This document shows, in pieces, positions 33,985 to 46,149 of a DNA stretch of 64,000 nucleotides. Positions within the stretch are counted from its first letter, which is position 1, and every line of letters starts with the position of its first letter. The notes beneath the pieces were generated by a model. It saw only the letters and a list, made by a program, of their open reading frames with translations. It had not been told where the DNA came from and did no database searches. This stretch comes from Toxorhynchites rutilus septentrionalis (Eukaryota > Arthropoda > Insecta > Diptera > Culicidae). The position numbers and the translations under genes were made by a program. The stretch is from positions 276,792,706 to 276,856,705 of the forward strand of contig NC_073745.1 in NCBI RefSeq assembly GCF_029784135.1. The letters run 5' to 3'.

Positions 33985-35413
33985 CTGGTGCATAACCTCA
34001 TTGAGAATTAATCAAGCAAATAAAACCAAGTTAGGCATGTGGAGGTTTTAGGGTGCAATAAATGTTTCTATGGTGGTTAGACACTCCACCCCCTCCCTAA
34101 GGGGGGGCTGCCATACAAATGAAACACACATTTCCGCATTACTCGAGATTTAATCAAGCAAATGAAACCAAATTTGACATTTGGAGGTTTTAGAGTGCAA
34201 TAAATGTTCTTACGGTGGTTAGACACTCCTTTCTCCTCTCTAAAGAGGAGGAGGGGGGGGTACTGAACAACTCGAGAACTAATCTAACAAATGGAATTAA
34301 ACTTAGCATGTAGAGGTTTTAGGGATCGATGAACGTTTCTATGGTGGTTCGACACTCCTCCCTCCTCTCTAAGGGGAGGCTATCAGACAAATAAAACACA
34401 TATTTCTGCATAACTCGAAAACTAATCAATCAAATGGAACCAAATTTGGCATGTGAAGGTTTTTGAATATGAGAAATGTTTCTATGATGGTTTGACACCC
34501 ATCCTTCCTCTAAAATGGAGAGGAGGCCCCTTGAAAATAATACACATATTTCAACCAAACATATTCCAACCAAACATGACAATTGAAATTTCATTCAACT
34601 CCTATATCTTCTTCTATCTATATAAATATAAAAATGGATCACCGAATGTGTTGATAAGAGCAAAACTCGAGGAAGGAATTGTCCGATTCAGAGCTGTCTT
34701 TCTGTATTTTGTATTTTTTATTTTGTATTTTCTGTATAAAACATTTGTTACATGTAACGGAAAAACATGTTATTTGAAAGTGGTTGAAAAATCTTGAACG
34801 AGAATTGTGTTTGAAAATAATCTGATATTATAATGACGAGTTTTGGTAGAAGTACTAGGAATTTTATAGTAAAAGGTAATTTTGAAGGGTAGATTAGAAA
34901 ATCAATCAATGAACAGTTCTCCGATTGAACCTATGAACGTGCGCTTAGTAAAAAAACGTGAATGTTGTAGCGGACCGAGCGTCCAAAGCACTTTCTTTTA
35001 TGACAAAATAACAACACTTTTTTCTGTTTCCGTCAGGAGGCACGTTTGTCCTCCCGCGTAGCTGACGATCGACTCCCTTTTACTTTATTTTTTTATCCTT
35101 CTCCCTACTCCTTCACAGAGGATGTACAGTGCTCTAAGAAAACTAAAACTATCTTATTCGCTACGTGCCATGAGTTTTGGGTTTTTTTCCATTAGTATGG
35201 AAGATTCCAACAATCCTATTGGAAAATCCTTGGTTGAATTTTCCCTATCTCTAGTAGGAATGTTTCCCATTAAAAAAGATCAATTCTTATTATACATATA
35301 TCCTACGACATGCTTCTTCAGTAAAATTCTACCTCGGGAAACCAATGTCAGGTCACTGCAATGTGGATGTGAAAATAAATTTTGGGCGGGACGAAGTTTG
35401 CCGGGTCAGCTAG
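33985..35413 (+). mobile_element. Helitron-like element with solo-LTR insertion
   Basis: Subrepeats with ATGTTTCTATGGTGGTTAGA and G/C runs (33,985-34,480) lead to an AT-rich 3' part and the end GCCGGGTCAGCTAG at 35,413. The order is the same as in the 22,911-24,225 arm. The 5' start with the GTCTGTCTG series is missing. The 3' part is split by the insertion at 34,966-35,360. Confidence 0.55.
34966..35360 (+). mobile_element. Candidate solo LTR, 395 bp
   Basis: It begins TGTAGCGGACCGAGCG and ends GGTCACTGCA. ATGT is duplicated at 34,962-34,965 and 35,361-35,364. Removing it restores a sequence that aligns with the uninterrupted Helitron-like 3' part at 59,010-59,050 (inverse). TG..CA ends and a 4-bp duplication fit a Ty3/gypsy-type LTR. 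It has no coding region. I see no matching second LTR in the window. Confidence 0.6.
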
Positions 35414-37780
35414 TTATAATATAAATATATGACCAGACACAAATATCGACAAAGATTTTTTTATCACTTGTAAATCATATTATGTAACTCTATAATGTGG
35501 AATACACATTGACTACGAGGAAGTTAAATTTTCAATCATATTTTTTTTATTTTAAAAGTGGTTATTCCTTGTGAAAATCTATTTTCACTTCACCGCCAAC
35601 GGATAAGTATTGTTAGTGATCGTTTCCATTTTGAATAACATAAAAAAAACATAACTGTGATGTATATGTGGACCACCAATATTCATTGGTTAAGTGCACT
35701 TTCTCCACTAGCCAATAGAGGTTAAAACAACAACGAGTTCCGAAAATCCTTTTTTTCCTCCGTCCCACGGATAATTATATTTTCAGAGAATTGCAATCAT
35801 GCCTTCCCATGCCACTGGATGATTGGCACTTTGACATTAATAACTAGCGACGAAACCGTCGGCGTTTTCGACGTCTGAAAAATTAATCACAAAGTCAACA
35901 TTCTACTACGACCCAAAGTCTTCCGTCGGTGGCCTGCGCGCACCTGAACTGGGTCATTTCGAATGCAGCCACGAAACAACAAACACGAAAATAAACAACA
36001 AACTCCGCAGCGGAACATTATTGGAAAAATAGACCGATGCAGTCGCAAAGGAATGAATTTGTTTACCATCAGTCTCGAAACACCGAATTTGTTCATCGAG
36101 AGGGGTTGCACTGCGGAAACCTGGCAAAGGTGTGGAGGTGGATGGTTGATAGCACCGGATGAGGAGACCATGAGGATGGCGTGCTTTTAATTTCTCGCCA
36201 CGATGAAATATTCATATTCAGGATGGGAAATTTGTTTTGCGATGGCGCGTAACGCTCTGCTTCTTTTTTGTTATTATTTCCCGAAGATTTTTTTTTCTAT
36301 CTGATAGTGGATTTGCATTTGTTTTTTCTCGCGGCAATTTTTCATTTCGTCCGTTGAACCTTAAAGGAATCGATATGATGACATGCAAATTTGCGTTCCA
36401 TGCAAATAAACGACACAGCATTAGAGCGGAGATTTATTTTTATTTTTTACCGCATGGGGTTAAATTTACTTTGTAGCCTTGGTGTCTCCTGAACCGCAAA
36501 TTAATTATCGGTGATCCGGGCTGCCTGCATCCCCTGTCGTCAGCGATATTTGCTCTCTGTTGGAAATAGTTGATTATTGGTTTTGTGGTTTTTCCAGGGT
36601 TGTTTCCCTTTCAACAGTGTAATCACCGATAGGGAAATTGGGTGGTTCCCGCTGCTCATCGACTGCTCCAACGATCTGCGGTGGAGTTGGTTCCACCCTG
36701 AAAATGCCACAAACCAAGAGACTCTTCACTGTGCGGACCTGAGCGAGCGACTTTGGATCTGATGCACCTTCCGGCGAATCAGCGAAGGCAACCAGCAACC
36801 CATACCCATTTTCTGATATTCTCTTAGCGCAGCAACATTTCGACATGTAAATTACGTTCGATCCCCGCACCCTCCCGTCCCGCCCGCCGCTGTCCCACTG
36901 CCACGTTGAAACGCCGATTGCATCTATCGGAAGCCAAGCGCACCCAGCGCCTAGAACTGAATAATCCACCACCATGTGCATTGGTCAAGCCGAGAACCAT
37001 CGTCGGTCAAGTTTAAGCTGCTGATGAAATGTTGCTGCGGTTACAGTCTTGCGGTCTAATCAATTCTTTTCCTAATACGTTTGCGGTTCGTTACTATTGG
37101 CGGGTTGCTCTCGGAATCCGGAACGAGGGATCGGTACTGCTCTCGCTGTTCTCGTGTTCCCGGTGTGCAGCACACACGGGACAGCGCCTCGAGGACCTGC
37201 ACGGAATGAGAAGCGCTTATTTGCATTCGGAAATTGCAGGTGCCACAGCTTCCCCCTCGGCCCGCACGGGTTTGCTGCCATCATCGCGTCCTGAGCTGCC
37301 ATCTCTGCTGTGAAAAAGGGCCAGTTTGTAGGTGAACCACGAGAACCCGCCGCTGCGGTTTACTGCTTGCGTCAGTGAGTTTATCGCTTATTGGTTTCCT
37401 TCGAGCTTGGCGGTTGCCATTCGCATGTTGGCCACGGCGGCGGAATTCAATTATGGCGAGTGCGAAAAGCGCGAATGAATTTTGTTCCTCTTTTGTGTGT
37501 TGGGTTTATAATCGACATATTCAAGAGTTTCGACGTCCATAGCTTTACCCGCAACATCAAAAACAATGTATTGTCACAGTTTGCTTACAGTTAGAAACGA
37601 AGAAATTCCAACCTACTTTCAATGAACGAATTGAGAAAATCTCGAGAATTGGAATCAGAGAAATTGGAAGAAGTTATTTATTTAAGAAGAAATAATATTA
37701 GATTTTTGAAGAATGACTACGTCTTTCATTAAAGGTGCCGAATCAGAAAATAGGTTATGTCTTTATGAAATGAAGTTAAC
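35414..37780. other. Low-copy DNA with GC-richer part, no supported gene
   Basis: 35,890-37,600 is single-copy here and GC-richer than its surroundings. Long overlapping frames occur on both strands (for example 36,574-36,981 on the minus strand and 37,029-37,313 on the plus strand), none with a domain or clear codon signal. It may be host intergenic or intronic DNA with regulatory function. That is a guess. Confidence 0.35.
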
Positions 37781-37784
37781 GTAT

Positions 37785-37840
37785 TAGGAGTCGGAGTCAG
37801 AGTCGGAAAAATGTTGCCGACTCCGACTCCGACTTCCAGA
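37785..37840. repeat. Hairpin of GAGTCG/CGACTC repeats
   Basis: AGGAGTCGGAGTCAGAGTCG followed, after AAAAATGTTG, by CCGACTCCGACTCCGACTT. It is a stem of about 19 bp built of a 6-bp repeat. Similar GGAGTCGGAGTC hairpins occur widely in insect repeats. Confidence 0.6.
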
Positions 37841-38040
37841 TATATTTACATATATATAAAAATCTCGTGACACGATGTTCGTGGTCGAACTCCTTCGAAG
37901 CGGCTCGACCGATTTCTGTGAAATCATGCACTTGGTAGACATGAGAATAGCTCATAAACTATATATGATACAGCTAGAGTGCCAATTACTTTACATATAA
38001 TTCCGATTAAGGTGCAGAACAAAAAATTCTGAATCATTTT

Positions 38041-39471
38041 TGACGTGGGACTACGTCTTACCGGAATATATAGGGGGTAAAATGAAAACCTAAACACAGA
38101 ACATGCAGGAAAAAATGCAAGATTTCGAATGCTTATAACTCAAACATTTCTTACTGGATCGGAAAGATGTTTGCATCAATCGGAAGTGAATATTTCTACG
38201 CATCTATCGCAGTCAATAAAATGTTATTCTTCATTAGATAAACAATTGAATAATTGTAAAATGTTAAGCGTTATCTAAACGCCCTAACTGCCTCGTTTTG
38301 ATTGGCCCGAATTACTGTTTCCCCAGCACAGCCATCAAAACCAAGCAGCCTTGGGGAAATCGGTATGGCAACTACATGGAAGTAGGGGGACTTTTGTTCA
38401 CACCGAAATATGTTCCCTAACACAGACTTCAAAACCAAGCAGGGTTGGATAAATCTGTATTGCAAATACATGAATGTAGGGAGAGCTTTTGTTCCCTAAC
38501 AGAAATTTCTAAACTAAGGTGCCCGGGGGAAATCGGCATTGCAAATACGTGCAAGTCGGGGGTATTTTTGTTCCGACTGAAATGTGTTTCCCTAACACAG
38601 ACTTCAAATCCATGGAGCGTGTGGAAATTGGCAAGGTGTCCAGGGAAATCGGCTTTCAATGCAAAATTCGCTTGCCTTTGTACAGTTTAGAATATGTTTC
38701 CTTAACACGGTCTTCTAGACTTAAGAACCTGGGAAAATTGTGCAGACACTAGAGGCGAATGAACATTCAAGTTTAAAGCATTTGTAGTATAAAAAGTAGA
38801 AGTAGAAGTTATTGATTCATACAAGCCGGTAATACTTCTGCACACGTATGTTTTGTTTTGCACTCCAAAAAACGTTCTCCTAACACGAATTACAAAAGCG
38901 GCTACGAACACATCGCTTTGGGTCGGTTATTCAAGATTACATTGAAGGATATGCCTTCATATCCTCTACTCACTGAATTTCTACGCATACCATTTGATGG
39001 TTAGGCAAAATATTGAAAACCATTTTCTACGATAACGCCTATTGATTATACAATATGCGTTCGACGTACATATCAAAATCGAAATTGAGTGCCTGAAGCT
39101 CATCAAATCCTGCAAATTAGCGGTTCGAGAAGTACGTAAACTTGAGAGATGCAAACTTCAGAGGGAAATGTAAAATAAAATAATCGTTTGATAATTCTTC
39201 CGTTCATATATTTTGTCCTAGGAATCATACCACACGTACAGGGACTGTCATTAAATTCACTTGTAGTGGAGAACATAATCTATCACAATGTATGAATTGA
39301 CCTTACATGGCATTTATACAGTCTTTTTACTCACACAGCAATTAAATTGAATTCAGTTGAATTCGTAAATTGTTTCATTCAATCAAAAACTCAATCAATA
39401 CAAACAAATGATTGCTAAGCTAAGGTAGTTCCACGTCAACCTTGTGGTTATATCATAGTTATAACCCACCC
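38041..39471 (+). mobile_element. GACGTAG-family element D
   Basis: It begins with the palindromic box TGACGTGGGACTACGTC (38,041-38,057) and then the 270-bp 5' module. About five 95-bp units follow (38,320-38,760), then a 650-bp cargo shared with element C. The 3' end is TAGTTCCACGTCAACC plus the hairpin GGTTATATCATAGTTATAAC, then CCACCC (39,426-39,471). Non-coding. It lies inside the Helitron-like element above. Confidence 0.7.
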
Positions 39472-39812
39472 ATTTTTTTATTTTTGATTTTTTTTTCTTA
39501 AATCCCCACAATCCCCTATTTTTAATCGCGATTTTAGTTTTTATGTATGAAAAATATCCAAATAATTCAATCGTCGTTTGTTATTCAAGCAAAACGAATT
39601 TATATACTCTGTTAAATGACAGATGGCGTTACGTCCGCTTCTTCGAACTCTCATCCACACATTTCATCTTCAATTCGCCTAAAGCCAGGTGCATCGCTGG
39701 CGAGCTGAAAGCCTTTTGTAATGAGTACAACGAATTCTTGAAAATTCTTCAAATCACAGGATGTATTCGGCTGAAAGGTAAAAGCGAGAATTGCTACATA
39801 CACCCATTTTTA

Positions 39813-41113
39813 AAGGGTGTGTCACATCAAATTGCATCACGGAAAAAACGCTGTAGAAATTCGCCCAGTAGACCGATCCTTTTGAAAATTTTAGACAGTA
39901 AAATAAAAACTATTAAACAACTTTTGGAATTTTCTTTTTATTCATACTTCGAGCCCAAGCCCGTATGCTCGCACCTTCCTCTTCACCCCGTCCATAAGGT
40001 TCTGTACAACGTCAGGTTGTAGTTTTTTTTTGAACAGAAATCCATTTTCTCTTGAAATCCGCCTCCGATTTGACAACTTTTGGATTCTTCCGGAGGGCCT
40101 GCTTCATAATCGCAATGAATATTTCTCTATTGGGCGAAGCTCCGGCGCGTTGGGCGGGTTCATTTCCTTTCGCACGAAGGTGACCCCGTTGGCTTCGTAC
40201 CACTCCAAAACGTTCTTTGAATAGTGGCACGAAGCGAGATCCGGCCAGAAGATGGTCGGGCCCTCGTGCTGCTTCAATAGTGGTAGTAAGCGCTTCTGTA
40301 GGCACTCCTTAAGGTAAACCTGCCCGTTTACCGTGCCGGTCATCACGAAGGGGGCGCTCCGCTTTCCGCAAGAGCAGATCGCTTGCCACACCATGTACTT
40401 TTTGGCAAACTCGGATAGTTTATGCTTGCGAATCTCCTCCGGAACGCTGAATTTGTCCTCTGCGGAGAAGAACAACAGGCCTGGCAGCTGACGAAAGTCC
40501 GCTTTGACGTAGGTTTCGTCGTCCATTACCAGGCAATGCGGCTTCGTCAGCATTTCGGTGTACAGCTTCCGGGCTCGCGTCTACCCCACCATGTTTTGCC
40601 TTTCGTCGCGGTTAGGAGCCTTCTGAACCTTGTATGTACGCAGGCCCTCCCGCTGCTTGGTCCGCTGGACGAATGAACTTGACAAATTCAGCTTGTTGGC
40701 GACATCTCGGACCGAACTTCTCGGATCACGTCTAAACTGCTTAACTACGCGCTTGTGATCTTTTTTACTGACGGAGCATCCATTTTTGCCGTTCTTCACC
40801 TTCCGGTCGATGGTTAGGTTCTCGAAGTATCGTTTTAGTACTCTGCTGACCGTGGATTGGACGATTCCCAGCATCTTACCGATGTCCCGATGAGACAACT
40901 CCGGATTCTCGAAATGAGAGCACAGGATTAATTCACGACGCTCTTTTTCGTTCGACGACATTTTTCCAAATTTACGAAAAATTGACAGTGAAGCATGGCC
41001 AACGTGATCTATACACTCTAATCTGATTATAAGCGAAAGCTGAAGATATAATTCCTAAAAATTAAATTTCTACAGCGTTTTTTCCGTGATGCAATTTGAT
41101 GTGACACACCCTT
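39813..41113 (-). mobile_element. DD37E mariner (ITmD37E type), full-length, TA-flanked
   Basis: Terminal inverted repeats of about 50 bp, AAGGGTGTGTCACATCAAAT at 39,813 and its exact inverse ending at 41,113, with TA on both sides (39,811-39,812 and 41,114-41,115). About 1.3 kb, the usual full length of mosquito ITmD37E elements. The transposase gene on the minus strand is present but broken. A degenerate solo end of the same family lies at 41,550-41,602. Confidence 0.85.
40012..40961 (-). pseudogene. DD37E mariner transposase, disabled
   Basis: The start is the ATG at 40,961: MSSNEKERRELILCSHFENP, then paired helix-turn-helix regions (residues about 5-110, with RDIGKMLGIVQSTVSRVLKR). The frame continues to a TAG at about 40,581, where the reading RQNMVG meets TRARKLYTEM. 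The catalytic domain follows: the first aspartate is in MDDETYVKADFRQ, the second in WPDLASCHYS, and the glutamate in ELRPIEKYS. The spacing between the last two is 37 residues, which gives the family its name. A small indel after IEKYS (about 40,104-40,125) shifts the frame before IMKQALRKNPKVVKSEADF. With one stop and one frameshift but all three catalytic residues intact, it decayed recently. Confidence 0.85.
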
Positions 41114-41302
41114 TAGTTTGACAAAATACGCCCAAAGGAAATCCATAATGTAATTTCATCGGGAATTCCAGATCCGTCCCACTCAAGTCCAGCCGAGTTG
41201 TGCAAATGTAGCAATTTTGCCACACAATTCGTCATAAACAACATTGAGCATCGTGTTTCATTTCTTTGAAGCCGCTAAAAAAGTGGACTTGCGCAAATCC
41301 GT

Positions 41303-43440
41303 TAAGAATCGATTTGAATTCGTTGAAATTAATTTAACACCGTAATAAATCAAGTTGCCGATATGTTCAAGATCTTTCACATGCATTGCGCTGTTCACAC
41401 ACTCCAGTTGACGATTCGGGATAGACTGAAGGATGAATGATAGTTCTGATACTAACTTGATTGGTAAATTGAGGAAAGTTACTATAGCTGCTAGAAGAGC
41501 AGGGAAAGAAGCAATTTCAGATCAGGCCGCTCGCTAGAATACCCAATGGGTAATTTTCTACAGCGTTTTTCCTGTGATGCAATTTGATGTGGGATATCCT
41601 TTTACCTCAATCTTCAGTCTTTTTTTTTTTAACGCGAATTTTGAGATGTCTGTAGTGTTTGTTTTGACCATCTTCGTTGCTATCCTTTTCACACTCACGA
41701 AGAATGTGGAATGAAAGAAGTTAATAAATCAATGCATGGTGCCTAACCTAACCTTCAGTATGACGTTTCTGTGTGGTTCGTTCCAGATCTCATTCGTTAA
41801 CTACTTTTCTCATGACCAAATAATCACCCGAAATATAATGAACGGCAGGACCCGAAATCTTCGAAGGTGAAAAATGAAGGCCGACTCTACTCTCAGTCGC
41901 TTCGACCAGAACTGCTTCGGCAGTCGCCGTCAACAAAAAGTGACTTAACTAGAAAATGAATTGACTAGCGTTGACTAGCGAGGATGACTGACGAACTAGT
42001 CTAGTCAGTGATTATTTTAACTGACGCGACTAATGAATACAAATCTGCCTCTTCATTCAACTGACTTCAATCCACGCTTCCATTTCTCCCTCACACTAAT
42101 GTTATACCCGCTTACGCAATCGTTTTTTTAAGTCCATATAAAGAACACTTGATTTCTGATGCAAAAAAGTAGTTACCCCATCAATGGACGGTTTATTGTC
42201 TACCCATCGTGAACTCAAACCAACGAACTTAGACTCGACTCGAGGAATCCAGGATAGAATGGTCACTAGCCGGCGCAAACATCAGCTCGTGTAGAGTTGT
42301 CATGAGCGGTACAACCTTTGGCTCTTGTTGAATGATCAGTGGACTGCACAACCTTTGGCCCGTGTATCTGTAAAGAGTGTGTGTATGTATTGCCGCGACT
42401 ATGTAAAAGTTTATAGATCGGATAGCATGAATGAATGAATGAGCATTTGTTGCCAGTGTTTTGACATAGGACTATATTTTTGATTTCAATATAGGGGGGT
42501 AACTCTACGAAAAATGTAACGATTCATTAAGAGTTTTCAAACGCATGTTACTCAAAACCGTTATTACAACATATGTTGTGTTACATACCATTAGACAGGA
42601 AATTTATCCAAGATTTTTTTGTTTAAAACATGAACAGTGAATATAGTAAAAAAGTGAACAATTTGACGATTACAAAGAGGTATGTTTTCTTTCGATTGCA
42701 CTAACAACTCGCTTTTCTCTCCGACGCAACGAGCAATATGTTTGCCTAAATTCGGGCATTAGCTCACAATTTGAGTAGATGCGTATAATGCGATCTTAAT
42801 ATTATGCTCCCCATATATGTTTTCCTAAGATTCATTTTCTCGAATGCACATTCCCTTGCATATACATAAGATGAACTTAGAACCCAATGCGATCAATTCA
42901 CTACAGCAGCTAAACGAACTTCCCAAGAGAGCACCCATGGCCATAGAGTACTCAATATACATCACCGGGCTATAAAGTAACGTAGCAACGAAGGAGAAAA
43001 TGCTATTTTATCTGTAATATATTTCTGTAGTCATAGATTTATTTAGCGTAGGCTTATATTTATGTAGATCTTATCTACTTAGACTTATGTTTAATAATGA
43101 TACATGATGACTCTTTGTCTTCTTTCGCATAATTTTTTTTATGTACTTTTTTGACAGAATGTGGTTACGGATTCTACCACGTTATCTCATCTCACCCGTT
43201 TAAAGGATACAAGATCATATAGGAAACGGTTTTTAGGGCTTTCATTTGATGTATCGAAAAAAAACATATTTTGAACAATGAAAAAAACTCAATTCAAATG
43301 CACTTACTACACACAACCACAGTCCTATGTGAAAATCCCGTTCGTGCCCTTAGGCCCAGACCCATCACCTTTTTAAGTTCATGTTCGACTGTTTGGCATT
43401 ACATTTTACAGGACGTTAGTTTGAATCTTGGTCATTTTTA
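41303..43440. other. AT-rich DNA with small repeats, no gene
   Basis: It holds a degenerate DD37E-mariner end at 41,550-41,602, a short direct repeat TTGACTAGCG near 41,960-41,980, and a decayed GACGTAG-family 5' end at about 42,460 (TGACATAGGACTAT, then AATATAGGGGGG). Nothing coding is supported. Confidence 0.4.
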
Positions 43441-43631
43441 GTTTTTTTTTGACGTAGGACTACGTCTTTCATTTCTATACCGGGGTGTAAAATCAAAGTT
43501 TCGAAAACGAAAGCGTTACGCCGGAGACCGAGATTTTGAGCGTTAATAGCTCCTAAACAACTGAACGAAATGGTATGATAAACACTTCATTCGAAAGATA
43601 AAATGTCTACGCGTTCTATACTTGTTACTTT

Positions 43632-44354
43632 TGACGTAGGACTACGTCTTACATTAAGGGTGCCAAATCAGAAAACAGGTCACGTTTTTATGAAATAAAT
43701 ATAATGTTAATAACTATTTTTGCTGCGAACGGATTTTAACGATTTGCATACCAATCGAATCGGAACTTTTCTAAGATTTGTTTGATATGTTATATATTAC
43801 AATCCCATAGTCTGTATATGGTTTAAATTTTTAAAAATTGGAAGCATTCCCATTTCCCCATACATTTGTTCTGTCCATTTGAGTGATTTCCCGAACAGAG
43901 ATGTCTATAACGAGCAACTTAGGCAGCCACCAGAATAGGAACAGTCGGAGACGAATGAGTCGTTGGATGTGATCCGTAAATAAAGGAAAAGAAGAAGAAG
44001 AAGAAGAATAGAAACAACGAAGGGGGATAGTGAAAAGAGAATATGAAAATCATCTGTTAAACGCGTGTTTGATGCTTGTTGAATGGCGATGAACGGAAGA
44101 CGCCTCACGTTAAATACTCAGTGCAATGCGTGCTATGGCAAGAAATAATCGTTGCTTTTAGAAATGATTCTACAAAACCACGCAAGCCAGTAAACCTTTT
44201 CAGGGTCCCCGGAACTTTTTACTAAAGAGTTATTTATGAACCTTCGTCGTATTCGCAAATAATATCCAAAATGATAAACCAAAAAATTTCAAAAAAAAAA
44301 AGGTTACGTCGTCCTACGTCCTAAGCGATCGTGTCTCGGATACAACCCCTCGTA
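43632..44354 (+). mobile_element. GACGTAG-family element F (nested)
   Basis: The 5' box is TTGACGTAGGACTACGTC (43,631-43,648), followed by AAGGGTGCCAAATCAGAAAA. The 3' end is GTCGTCCTACGTCC with GTGTCTCGGATACAACCC (44,309-44,350). The 5' 280 bp match 55,550-55,890. It contains a (GAA)n stretch at 43,985-44,010. Confidence 0.55.
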
Positions 44355-44427
44355 TTTTTGATCCAAAAACTTGTTTCAATAGTCTTAAAATTGCTTTCAA
44401 AACAGGCTATTGAAATCACCAATCGGT

Positions 44428-44463
44428 ATATAAGCGAGCGCCGCTCGGAAATCCACTCAGTTC
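44428..44463 (+). promoter_or_regulatory. TATA + initiator core promoter inside a repeat
   Basis: TATATAAGCGAGCGCC at 44,428, with TCAGTTC about 30 bp downstream, which is the insect initiator (TCAGT) at the right spacing. No long reading frame follows; the first ATGs give short peptides. Confidence 0.45.
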
Positions 44464-44639
44464 TAATTGAACAGCGATTGGAGCATGTTGTCGCTGTTGT
44501 GGTGAAGCTCTTCGTTTATCATGAAAGCGCGGATGAACGGTGTCACCAAGAGCCTGTTTGTGCACCCTAGGCCAGAAGGGAATCCATCAGGAGGAGAGTG
44601 ATGCCACAAACGGTTCCCCGGGAAGACATCGCTACACAC

Positions 44640-45560
44640 ACATACACGCGCGGAATTCTTTCCATTCAGCATTGAGAAAGTTCCGGAAAGATCTAATCTT
44701 TTCTGGAAAATAATCTGCCAGTTCCTCTGGGAATTTAGAAATACATTCATGTGAAAGAGTTTATTTGAATGTTTTCTATCCATGTAACACTGTGACCAAA
44801 TACATTTGGTTTTGTGATTTTTCAATCAATCGCAATTAACAGGATAGCTTCAGAAGATTATTCTACCCCATCAGTAGGATATTTCCGTATCCAATATTGT
44901 ATGCGCCCGCAATCGATTATTGCTCAGTCGCCGAAAGTTCCGAGCTCAGAGAGTTCATTCCCCTCTAGTTTGCCTTCCAAATTGCCATCGTAAACCACAA
45001 CTTCTCTCGATTCAATCACACACAAAAAGCATACTTAAGCGATATTCTGGTGGTGAGACACATTCATTTTTCGTGAGGACATCGACAAGACAACATCGTT
45101 GCCTAACGTGGTGGGAGAGGTGGACGGCGAAGGATCGACACATACACGCGCAGAACTCTTTCCGTTAGGATGCCATTCAGCATCGAGAAAGTTCCGGAAA
45201 GATCTAATCATTGCTGGAAAATAATCTGCCAGTTCCTCTGGGGATTTAAAAATACATTCATGTGAAAGAGTTTATTTGAATGTTTTCTATCCGTGTAACA
45301 CTGTGACCAAATATTTTTCAATCAAGTACTATTAACAGGTGGTTATCGAGTTAGTATTAACCACTGGTGGGCTTCCAGTATCGAGAAAAATGTGGAAATA
45401 TCTAATCGTTGCTGCAAAATAATCTGCCAGTTCCCCTTGGAATTGAAAATTACATTCAAGCGAAAGAGTTTATTTTAATGTTTTCTATCCATAAAATATT
45501 CATATAATACATTTGTGTTTGTGATTTGTCAATCAAGTACAGTTAGCAGGTTAGCTTCTG
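44640..45560 (+). repeat. Three tandem copies of a 200-bp tail
   Basis: The block GAGAAAGTTCCGGAAAGATC followed by AATAATCTGCCAGTTCC and GAGTTTATTTGAATGTTTTC occurs at about 44,665-44,790 and 45,185-45,300, and in diverged form at 45,380-45,490. Copies 1 and 2 also share the ACACATACACGCGC lead. Copies 1 and 3 share a trailing block (GAAGATTATTCT, near 44,852 and 45,557). Confidence 0.65.
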
Positions 45561-46149
45561 AAGATTATTCTTCAGAACAAGGTTTTTCGTATCCTATATT
45601 GGATGCATAAAACCTTGTGCCTCCAACGTAACGCTCTCGTTTTCGAAGTCCCCCAAATATTCATTTATTCATTCATTCAGAATGGATTTAGATTCAACTT
45701 CGAACAAATGATCTCTAAATCAACGATAGTCCTACGTCACCCTTGCGGTTATACCATAGATATAACCCACTTCCTGTTTTTAAAGTTCATCAAAAAGTGA
45801 ACAAGTTTTATCTAGTAGCTGTAAAAAACTTTAACGAGCGTCTGTCAAGATGCTCAATAAATAATTCTAATTATAGAAATTTGATAGAAGAAACAATACA
45901 GTCAGACAAAGATCTTCTTCGACATCGCAGTCTAAGTAGAGTTAATCAAATCGGAATATTGTCGAATAGGCGTTTCCACCACACATTGGTGTCGCATAAA
46001 CGTTTTCTAATTGACTTTAAACTGCATTTAACGAACAATATTTGCTATAGCTTAATAATTTCTCCTAATTTGCTTGAACAAGGCTTGAGGTTTTGATGGC
46101 AATTAGTTCAGGCTTTATAAAGCATAGCGCTGAATAAAACCATCTTAAA

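Larger units (their letters stand above)
37863..41300 (+). mobile_element. Helitron-like element interrupted by a GACGTAG element and a mariner
   Basis: It starts TCTCGTGACACGATG at 37,863 after ATATATAAAAA, like the complete element at 26,955. Helitron sequence covers 37,863-38,030, about 39,500-39,810 and 41,116-41,300. The two gaps are the elements D (38,041-39,471) and the DD37E mariner (39,813-41,113). The relative at 10,840-11,380 has neither insertion. The 3' end is not found. Confidence 0.55.
43450..45775 (+). mobile_element. GACGTAG-family composite (outer element) with promoter and tandem tail
   Basis: It has a 5' box at 43,450-43,466 and a 3' end TAGTCCTACGTCACCC with the hairpin GGTTATACCATAGATATAAC at 45,727-45,770. 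A second element of the family (43,632-44,354) is inserted about 180 bp after the 5' box. After it comes a core promoter (44,428-44,463) and three copies of a 200-bp tail (44,640-45,560). Whether the outer ends really belong together is an inference from order and orientation. Confidence 0.45.

Noticed and set aside
36574..36981. 135-codon minus-strand frame in GC-richer DNA
   Set aside because: No domain, and overlapping open frames on the other strand. GC-rich sequence alone explains the length.
39543..40022. 159-codon frame on the plus strand
   Set aside because: It crosses the left border of the DD37E mariner and is antisense to its transposase end, so it is a chance frame.
40422..40676. 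84-codon plus-strand frame
   Set aside because: Antisense shadow of the mariner transposase.
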